Shown here in pieces: positions 6,868 through 12,128 of a DNA stretch of 12,128 bases. This DNA comes from JACDAS01 sp046262415 (lineage in GTDB: Bacteria; Actinomycetota; Thermoleophilia; Gaiellales; Gaiellaceae), in contig JBHEMU010000112.1 in assembly GCA_046262415.1 (NCBI GenBank), positions 1 through 12,128 on the forward strand. Reading direction: 5' to 3'. Below the pieces are notes generated by a model. That model was not told the DNA's origin and made no database searches. It saw nothing but the letters and a program-made list of their open reading frames with translations. The translations under genes and the position numbers were made by a program. Each line of letters begins with the position of its first letter. Within the stretch, counting starts at the first letter, position 1.

Positions 6868-9060
6868 CTACGCCGTGGAGGCTCCGGCAGGCTCGCCGGA
6901 AGGCGTTCCCACGGACGGTGGGGCGCCCGCCCGCTCGAAGACGGGCTTCGACGCCTGGACGCTGACCGGGCGCCCGTCCCAGAGCGAGGCCTCCTCCGAT
7001 CCCTGGAACCGCAGCGACCACACGCGCGGGAAGTCGACCTCGAAGGTGACCGTGCGGCGGGTGCCCGGAAGGATCTCGACCCGGCGCTCGGCGCCGCCGG
7101 CGGGCCTCAGGCGCATCACGGTCGGCCGGGCGTCCGGCGGCAGGCCGAGCTCGAGGCGGAGCACTCCGCGCACGCGCGCGCTCGCGTCGGGGAAGACGCC
7201 GATCTCCCCCTTGGAGGCGAGCCATCCGTCCGAGTAGCGGCCGAGGCCGAGCACGGACAGGCGGACGTCGCCGTCCGGCCGCCACAGCTCGTACGTCCCC
7301 GAACGGCCGACCGCGGTCGCTCCCGCGAGCGTGACGCTGGCGGAGAACGTCTCGACGAGGAGCGGCGTGCGGACGCGCCGACCCTGACGGAGCAGGAATC
7401 CCTTACGGTCGAGATCGAGGCCCTCGGAGCCGAAGCGGTCGATCGGCCCGGCGCCCGGGAACAGGAGAACCGACGTGACGGAGCGGTTCCAGAAGAGCTG
7501 CTGCAGAGCGCGGTCCGGCGTCGTCCCGGGCATCGCGAGCAGCGCCACGTCGCCGAGCCGCGCGCGGTCGACCCAGTCGCGGCGCTCGGGAAGCTGGACG
7601 GCCCGTACGCCCGAGGCGTTGCGGGAGCCGAGGTCGAAGGCGCCGACGGAGATCGCGGCCGTGGCCATGGCCGCCGCTCCGAGGCCGAGGCCGACGCCGC
7701 GGCGTCCGGCCAGCGGCAGCGCGAACGCGGCGGCCGCGAGCAGGGCGGCGACCGCGGCGACCGCCATGGCGCCGTTCCCGACGCCGAGCACCTGCTCCAG
7801 CCGGAAGACGGCGTGGAGGAGGGGCGAGTCCTGCTTGCCGTCGCGGATCGTGTACCCGGACAGGGGGATGGCGGCCGACAGCGCCAGCATGAAGGCGGCG
7901 ATCGCCCCCAGCGGGAGCCTCGCGGGCCAGCCGCGGCGGGCGTGGAGGGCGAAGGCGAGACCGACGAGCGGGAGCAGCGAGAACAGGTAGCGCTCCTGGA
8001 AGCGCGCCGACCCGTTCGACGCGTAGATCGCGGCCTCGAGCAGGAGGCCGCCCGCCAGCGCGACCGTAAGCGCTGCGAACGCACGCTCGGCCCGCGAGCG
8101 GGGGCGGGCGAGGGCGAACCAGAGGCCGAGCAGCGCGCCGGGGACGAGGATCCATCCCGCGGAGTAGGCCAGCAGCATCGCGTCCACGCCCGCCCAGTGT
8201 GCGAGCGCGGACGGTGTCAGCCGCTGGTCGAGGACGTCCGAGTAGTAGCCGAGCAGCCGCGCGGGGCCGAGCGCGGAGACGACGAGAAGCGGAGAGACGA
8301 GTAGCGCGAGCGAGAGCCGCAGCTTCCGGGCGACCTGGAGCACGCGGCCGCGTTCGACCACGATCGCCGCGAGGACGAACGCGACCGGGACGACGACGTA
8401 CTGCACGCGGGCGAAGACCGCGAGGCCGGCGAGGCCGGCGAAGGCCAGCTGCGACCTGCGCGTCGGCTCGGCGATCGCCGCGACGCCGGCGCACACCGCG
8501 CCGAGCACGAGCGGATACGCGATCGGGTCGGCGAGGATGAACGAGGCGAAGAACGCGTCCGGCGTGGTGACGGCGAGCAGTGCCACGCCGAGCCCGACCC
8601 GGGGGCCGAGCTCGAGTCGCCGCGCGAGCAGGTAGACGGGCACCGCGGCCAGCGACATCGCGAGGGCGTGCTCGGCCTGGGTGAGCCGGTAGGCGAGCAT
8701 CGGATCGCCGAAGAGCCAGGTGGGCGCGGCCAGCAGCGGCTCGAGGAGCGCGGGGAAGTGCGCGACCCCGCCTCGCACCTCCGGCCGGCCCGATTCGGCG
8801 AACCCGCGGGCGAGCGACGAGTAGATGTACTCGTCGGGGAAGTACACCGGCACGGCGTGCGCGAACGCGCAGACCAGGCGGACGGCGAAGCTGACGCACA
8901 CGATCCCGCCGAGCACGACGCGCGCGGGGAGCCCCGCGACGCGGTCGAACGTGTTCCCGCGCGCTCGCGCGCGAGGGAGGGCGAGATCGACTGCCACGGC
9001 TCCGGTATCGGCACCGGCGCCTGATCCCTTGAACGAGGGATGCCCCAGAGGGGCTGCCAA
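6868..9060 (-). CDS. GT-C-like integral-membrane glycosyltransferase, paralogue of the facing gene
   Basis: This encodes 730 residues from a TTG (9058-9060) directly after the TGA of the zinc-ribbon gene. A GTG at 8995-8997 (residue 22) is an alternative that would still keep all recognisable sequence. The first helix (about 48-70) leads to YFPDEYIY (73-80), the acidic loop motif of GT-C enzymes. Then come MSLAAVPVYLLARRLEL (135-151), ILADPIAYP (175-183), FARVQYVVVP (216-225) and FQERYLFSLLPLVG (354-367), with about ten membrane segments to about 470. The soluble C-terminal domain (from about 490, with WVDRA and FWNRS) resembles that of the plus-strand gene, and a tail rich in Pro, Gly, Ser and Ala closes the protein. 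It probably transfers a lipid-linked sugar outside the membrane; donor and acceptor are unknown. Its stop lies one base from the stop of its paralogue. Confidence 0.82.
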   Translation of the reverse strand: MAAPLGHPSFKGSGAGADTGAVAVDLALPRARARGNTFDRVAGLPARVVLGGIVCVSFAVRLVCAFAHAVPVYFPDEYIYSSLARGFAESGRPEVRGGVAHFPALLEPLLAAPTWLFGDPMLAYRLTQAEHALAMSLAAVPVYLLARRLELGPRVGLGVALLAVTTPDAFFASFILADPIAYPLVLGAVCAGVAAIAEPTRRSQLAFAGLAGLAVFARVQYVVVPVAFVLAAIVVERGRVLQVARKLRLSLALLVSPLLVVSALGPARLLGYYSDVLDQRLTPSALAHWAGVDAMLLAYSAGWILVPGALLGLWFALARPRSRAERAFAALTVALAGGLLLEAAIYASNGSARFQERYLFSLLPLVGLAFALHARRGWPARLPLGAIAAFMLALSAAIPLSGYTIRDGKQDSPLLHAVFRLEQVLGVGNGAMAVAAVAALLAAAAFALPLAGRRGVGLGLGAAAMATAAISVGAFDLGSRNASGVRAVQLPERRDWVDRARLGDVALLAMPGTTPDRALQQLFWNRSVTSVLLFPGAGPIDRFGSEGLDLDRKGFLLRQGRRVRTPLLVETFSASVTLAGATAVGRSGTYELWRPDGDVRLSVLGLGRYSDGWLASKGEIGVFPDASARVRGVLRLELGLPPDARPTVMRLRPAGGAERRVEILPGTRRTVTFEVDFPRVWSLRFQGSEEASLWDGRPVSVQASKPVFERAGAPPSVGTPSGEPAGASTA

Positions 9061-9246
9061 TCAGGCGGGCGGACGGGCGAGCTCGCCTTCGGCGGCGCGC
9101 TCGTGCGGCACGAAGAGCCGGCAGTGCGGGCACTTGAAGCCGCGGTACCGGGGAGCGGCTCCCGCGAGCAGCTCCGACTCGAACGGCTTCCTGCAGTGCG
9201 GGCAGACGACCGTGGCGGGACCGTCGGAGAGCGGAAGCTCGTTCAC
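9061..9246 (-). CDS. Small zinc-ribbon protein
   Basis: This encodes 61 residues from GTG at 9244-9246. Two CPHC knuckles, Cys15/Cys18 and Cys39/Cys42, are spaced as a treble-clef or zinc-ribbon site that should bind one zinc ion. Between them lies a short basic/aromatic stretch (RYRGFKCP). There are no membrane segments. Function is unknown; such small ribbons often serve as nucleic-acid or protein-binding adaptors. A TAGCGT box six bases before the GTG suggests a leaderless transcript. The gene ends TGA directly followed by the TTG of the membrane glycosyltransferase, so the two are probably one transcript with coupled translation. It is divergent from the YjbR-like gene across 31 bases. 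Confidence 0.75.
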   Translation of the reverse strand: MNELPLSDGPATVVCPHCRKPFESELLAGAAPRYRGFKCPHCRLFVPHERAAEGELARPPA

Positions 9247-9252
9247 CCCGCC

Positions 9253-9258
9253 ACGCTA
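9253..9258 (-). promoter_or_regulatory. Leaderless-type -10 box of the zinc-ribbon gene
   Basis: TAGCGT on the minus strand is followed by six bases (GGCGGG) and GTG. It overlaps GCTAGC (9255-9260), the centre of the 31-base divergent spacer. No clear -35 element is seen. The same spaced arrangement occurs at two other genes in the window. Confidence 0.4.
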
Positions 9259-9277
9259 GCAGCCGTCGGGTGGCACG

Positions 9278-9688
9278 ATGATGACGATGGCCGGGGCCGC
9301 GACCTCGAGTGAACGCGAGCGCACGCTCGAGCGGCTCCGCGCGATCTGCCTCGGCCTGCCCGAGACGAGCGAGCGACCGAGCCATGGCGCGCCGACGTTC
9401 TTCGTCCGCGGCAAGAGGGCGTTCGTGATGGTGCTGACCGACCATCACGGGGACGGTCGCTTCGCGGCCTGGTGCGCTGCCCCGGACGGTCTGCAGGCGA
9501 TGCTCGTCGGGGCGAATCCGGAGCGGTTCTTCGTCCCTCCCTACGTCGGTCACCGCGGCTGGCTCGGAGTGCGCCTCGACCGCGGGCTGCACTGGGACGA
9601 GCTCACCGGCATCGTCGAGGACGCGTACGCGGAGGTCGCCCCGCCCAGACTCGTCGAGGCGGCGCGGACCCGGGCTACACCGGAGTGA
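9278..9688 (+). CDS. MmcQ/YjbR-family protein
   Basis: This encodes 136 residues from ATG at 9278; ATGs at 9281 and 9287 are equally readable, and GGGTGG (9268-9273) is a weak ribosome binding site. The opening helix RLRAICLGLPETSERPSHGAPTF, written in two parts as RLRAICLGLPE (19-29) and SHGAPTFFV (35-43), then RFFVPPYVGHRGWLGVRLD (83-101) and the closing EDAYAEVAPPRL (114-125) are the family signature. The fold is CyaY-like and has been linked to DNA binding, but no reaction is established. It is probably cytosolic. It diverges from the zinc-ribbon gene, and its last 14 bases overlap the end of the MOSC gene on the other strand. Confidence 0.88.
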   Translation: MMTMAGAATSSERERTLERLRAICLGLPETSERPSHGAPTFFVRGKRAFVMVLTDHHGDGRFAAWCAAPDGLQAMLVGANPERFFVPPYVGHRGWLGVRLDRGLHWDELTGIVEDAYAEVAPPRLVEAARTRATPE

Positions 9689-10214
9689 GGGGCCGCCGCG
9701 GCTCCGGCGGCAGCTCGACGCGGACCCGGTCGCCGGGACGCACCTCGCCGCCGTCGACGACGACGCCCATGACGCCGGCCTTGCGGATCACGTTGCCGCG
9801 GTCGTCGCGCCCGAGCGTCGCCGCCAGCAGGCCGGGCCGGATCCGCTCGAGCTGGAGGCAGGGGTTGCGCAGGCCGGTGACCTCCACCGTCGCCGTGTCG
9901 CCGAGGTGCAGGACCGTGCCGGCCGGCAGCCCCAGGAGATCGACGCCGCGCGTGGTCACGTTCTCGCCCATCTCGCCCGCCCGGACGGCGAGGCCGGCCG
10001 CGCGCAGCTCGTCGTGAAGCTCGGCATGGATCAGGTGCACCTGCCGCAGGTTCGGCCGGGTCGGATCGCGGGCCACGCGTGAGCGGTGCTTGACGGTCTC
10101 GCCGAGGTGCGCGTCCCCCTCGACGCCGAGCCCGGTCAGGAGCCGGATGCTCTCCCGGTTCGGCTTGACCAGCGCATGGGCCTCGCTGCGGCTGACGGCC
10201 GTCACGACTCCCAC
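9675..10214 (-). CDS. MOSC-domain protein
   Basis: This encodes 179 residues from GTG at 10212-10214, preceded at seven bases by GGGAG (10222-10226). The open frame continues upstream but loses similarity there and runs through the terminator hairpin. MOSC landmarks are GVEGDAHLGETVKHRSRV (30-47), NLRQVHLIHAELHDEL (55-70), GENVTTRGVDLLGLPAG (83-99) and the sulfur-carrying Cys119 in GLRNPC. MOSC domains, as in molybdenum cofactor sulfurases and YiiM/YuaD-type proteins, use this Cys to handle sulfur or bind molybdenum cofactor in reductases. This is the stand-alone form, so its partner is not shown. It follows the large exported-protein gene by 59 bases, across a strong terminator. Confidence 0.9.
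   Translation of the reverse strand: MGVVTAVSRSEAHALVKPNRESIRLLTGLGVEGDAHLGETVKHRSRVARDPTRPNLRQVHLIHAELHDELRAAGLAVRAGEMGENVTTRGVDLLGLPAGTVLHLGDTATVEVTGLRNPCLQLERIRPGLLAATLGRDDRGNVIRKAGVMGVVVDGGEVRPGDRVRVELPPEPRRPLTPV
9692..9711 (+). terminator. Possible terminator of the YjbR-like gene
   Basis: GCCGCC (9692-9697) pairs with GGCGGC (9706-9711) around eight bases, three bases past the TGA. It lies inside the 3' end of the MOSC coding region, so the pairing may simply reflect GC-rich codons. No T-run follows. Confidence 0.25.
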
Positions 10215-10236
10215 GCTGGGGCTCCCTTCCGGAAAG

Positions 10237-10265
10237 GGCCCGCCGCGCGAGGCGCGCGGCGGGCC
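10237..10265 (-). terminator. Strong terminator after the exported-protein gene
   Basis: A perfect 12-bp stem, GGCCCGCCGCGC (10237-10248) with GCGCGGCGGGCC (10254-10265), encloses a 5-base loop. Read on the minus strand it lies eight bases past the TAG stop and is followed by CTTTCC, a short T-containing tail. This is the best intrinsic terminator candidate in the window. Confidence 0.75.
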
Positions 10266-10273
10266 GATGATCG

Positions 10274-12128
10274 CTAGGCGGCGGAGCCGAGCGTGTGCCA
10301 GGTCCGCTTGCCCGACCGGTCGACGATCTGGAGCCGGTACTGGTACGCGATGCCGCGCCGGACGCTGCGGTCGAGGAAGCGGTAGTGCGCGGCGCCGGAG
10401 CCGGCGGAGCGCGTCGCGGCGATCAGCGTCCGGTTCAGCTTCCGGAAGGGGCCGCTCCCGGCGCTCCGGAAGAGGTTGTAGCCGAGCGCTTCGGCCCCGG
10501 AGGCGGTCTGCCACGAGACGTCGACCCGCCGACCGTTCCACCGAGCCGTCAGCCGCAGGACCCTCACCGCGGTCGGCTTCATGCACGACGGGAACCTGAA
10601 CGATCCGATCCTCGTCTTCCAGCTGGTGGCGGACGTGGTCGAGTAGTACTCGGTGGTGTACCAGAACGTGCAGTCGTCGACCGGGTCCACGTTCATCGAG
10701 CTGTAGTCGCCCCAGCGGCGACCGGTACTCGTCTGCGAACCGCCTCCGGCGATGATCGTCGCTTCGCCTTGCGGCAAGGTGCCAAGGGGGTCTCCGGCCA
10801 GCCGGCCCGTGTACCGGATTCCCGGAAAGACGTCCGTAGCGTTCGACACGCTGTATCCGAGCCCCATGTTGCCGTCGTTGTCCATCGCGATCGAGCCCAT
10901 CCACCGGTGGACGCCGTCGGCGGGGGCGTAGGTGCCTTCCTGGAAGATCGTCGGAGCGGCGGCCGGACTTCTGATCTCCCACCAGCGCGTGCCCGCAATC
11001 GCGGTGGTCGCCTCGACCGACTGGTTCGTGACCAGTGACTCGTGAGTGCCGAAGTTGCGGTACGCGAGACGCCAGATCGGTCTCTGCCGGTAGGAAAGGA
11101 TGTCGATCTTCTCAGCCGTTCCCGGCTGCGGGATGCAGGCGCGCGACGTGGGCGAGCAGGGAAAGACCGTGTCGTAGGGTGCGATGGGGATCTGGTTTGC
11201 GAACGCGAACGTGGAGCTGCCGGGGTTGGCGAAGTCGACGTCGAACTTGAACAGGTTCAACGCGTCCGCCGGAGCCCCGTACTGCGCGCCGTCATCCATC
11301 GAACCGACGTAGTAGTTCGGGCTGCCGGCGGGCGGGAGCGTGTCGCCGTCCAGGTCCGAAGGCAGCAGACCGTCGCCGGTGCGGTACGGTTCCGAGCCGG
11401 GGGCTAGGACGAACGAGACCACCTGTGGGCTGGGGTCCCCGGCCAGCATCTGGGTGCGGTTGAGCGCGTAGGCGCCCACACCCTGGAACGGACCGACAAG
11501 GCCGAGAAACTCTCTCGTGCTGATGTAGTAGGCATCGGGCCAGACGCCGTACTTGGGGTAGTCGGGGAAATTCTGTCCGGTCGAGAAGGCGTAGCGGTAA
11601 TAGGTTCCGGTCGGATCAGCAGTCGTGGAGATGGCGACGCAGTTGTAGAAGATCGGCCCGTTGGCGGTGAACTGACTGAGGAGCCAGCGGTCGGCGAGCT
11701 GGTCGTGAAGCACGATCGGATCGCCCGCGTTCTCGATCGCACACGGCCCGAGAAAGCCGGCCCAGATCGTGTTGGTGTTGAACGGACCCAGGAGCGACGC
11801 ACCGGTTCGCGAGAAGATCTGGAACTTGAGGTTGACCATCTGCACATAGTGGTTGGGCCCGATGTCGCCGTTGGGGTCGGGCGGAATGCAGGTGTTGCAG
11901 GCGTTGGGATTGCTCATCCCGTCGAAGTTCGCTCCTGTCGGAGGGATGACGCGGCTGAACACGCCGTTCCCGGCTCGATCCTGGACCACCGGGTCCGCGT
12001 CGTGCCGCGTGTCGCCGACCGGGCCCGGCATCCCGCCTTCGTCGGCTTCACCCCGCGGCGCGGCGGTCAGAGTCGGGGCGATCGAGCGCAGCGGCGGTGA
12101 AATGTCGAAGTGGACCGCAGTGCCGATG
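10274..12128 (-). CDS. Large probable exported protein with fibronectin-III-like C-terminus, 5' end outside the window
   Basis: At least 617 residues are visible; the frame stays open to the window edge. Sequence before the internal ATG at 12031 looks coding (VHFDISPPLRSIAPTL), so I treat that ATG as internal. The true start and any signal peptide lie beyond 12128. The body carries PPDPNGDIGPNHYVQMVN (82-99), VWPDAYYIS (195-203), SDLDGDTLPPAGSPNYYVGSM, in two parts near 257-277, and RWGDYSSMNVDP with DDCTFWYTTEYY (471-494), a pattern I associate with uncharacterised secreted proteins. Eight Cys occur, fitting disulfides outside the cell. The last 95 or so residues (VDVSWQTASGAEALGYNLFR and a closing YQYRLQIVDRSG) resemble a fibronectin-III-like beta-sandwich. 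Richness in Asn, Tyr, Thr and Phe sets it apart from its neighbours. No catalytic site is recognised; cell-surface binding or a propeller-like hydrolase are both possible. Confidence 0.78.
   Translation of the reverse strand, partial: IGTAVHFDISPPLRSIAPTLTAAPRGEADEGGMPGPVGDTRHDADPVVQDRAGNGVFSRVIPPTGANFDGMSNPNACNTCIPPDPNGDIGPNHYVQMVNLKFQIFSRTGASLLGPFNTNTIWAGFLGPCAIENAGDPIVLHDQLADRWLLSQFTANGPIFYNCVAISTTADPTGTYYRYAFSTGQNFPDYPKYGVWPDAYYISTREFLGLVGPFQGVGAYALNRTQMLAGDPSPQVVSFVLAPGSEPYRTGDGLLPSDLDGDTLPPAGSPNYYVGSMDDGAQYGAPADALNLFKFDVDFANPGSSTFAFANQIPIAPYDTVFPCSPTSRACIPQPGTAEKIDILSYRQRPIWRLAYRNFGTHESLVTNQSVEATTAIAGTRWWEIRSPAAAPTIFQEGTYAPADGVHRWMGSIAMDNDGNMGLGYSVSNATDVFPGIRYTGRLAGDPLGTLPQGEATIIAGGGSQTSTGRRWGDYSSMNVDPVDDCTFWYTTEYYSTTSATSWKTRIGSFRFPSCMKPTAVRVLRLTARWNGRRVDVSWQTASGAEALGYNLFRSAGSGPFRKLNRTLIAATRSAGSGAAHYRFLDRSVRRGIAYQYRLQIVDRSGKRTWHTLGSAA

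Noticed and set aside
6883..6900. TCCGGC/GCCGGA stem near the facing stop codons as a shared bidirectional terminator
   Set aside because: It is only 6 bp, lies inside coding sequence and has no T-run on either side, so it is not better than the background of GC-rich pairings.
7403..9592. Long minus-strand open frame (729 codons) in another frame of the second glycosyltransferase
   Set aside because: The product is Arg/Ala/Pro-rich without domains and also crosses the zinc-ribbon and YjbR-like genes. The hydrophobic, motif-bearing frame is clearly the real one.
10215..10982. Upstream extension of the MOSC frame to 435 residues
   Set aside because: It would run through a perfect terminator stem and the exported-protein gene, and shows no similarity before GTG 10214, which has a good ribosome binding site.

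Overview
The window is high-GC bacterial chromosome. It is dense with genes on both strands, uses GTG and TTG starts freely, and has a tRNA gene without an encoded CCA end. The combination of a SigA-type sigma factor, TANNNT boxes placed as for leaderless transcripts, GC-rich stem-loops as terminators and MOSC/YjbR/SnoaL housekeeping-type genes suggests an actinobacterium, perhaps of the Thermoleophilia. That placement is an inference from style, not from a search. Nothing points to a phage, insertion sequence, CRISPR array or plasmid.

Left part (1-3513), all on the minus strand, read right to left: a short-chain dehydrogenase, a GC-rich terminator hairpin, a YitJ-type fusion of homocysteine S-methyltransferase and methylenetetrahydrofolate reductase (one-carbon and methionine metabolism), a short spacer with three stem-loops, a SnoaL/NTF2-like protein, and tRNA-Asp(GTC). 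The fusion enzyme carries His where the first zinc-binding Cys of its methyltransferase domain is expected.

Middle (3553-9246): a plus-strand primary-type sigma factor has a recognisable promoter and a structured leader. It is followed by a plus-strand integral-membrane GT-C-like glycosyltransferase. A second, clearly related membrane glycosyltransferase faces it on the minus strand, and the two stop codons are one base apart. The minus-strand copy follows a 61-residue zinc-ribbon protein without any gap (TGA then TTG).

Right part (9247-12128): a plus-strand MmcQ/YjbR-like protein leaves divergently from the zinc-ribbon gene and overlaps the 3' end of a minus-strand MOSC-domain gene by 14 bases. 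Upstream of MOSC, after a strong 12-bp terminator, is a long minus-strand gene for a probable exported protein with a fibronectin-III-like C-terminus. Its reading frame runs open past the window edge, so its 5' end is missing.

I found no obvious new multi-gene system. The points most worth following are the recurrent leaderless-promoter pattern (which resets one start codon), the Cys-to-His change in the methyltransferase zinc site, the facing pair of membrane glycosyltransferases, and several hairpins placed where they could control translation or termination.
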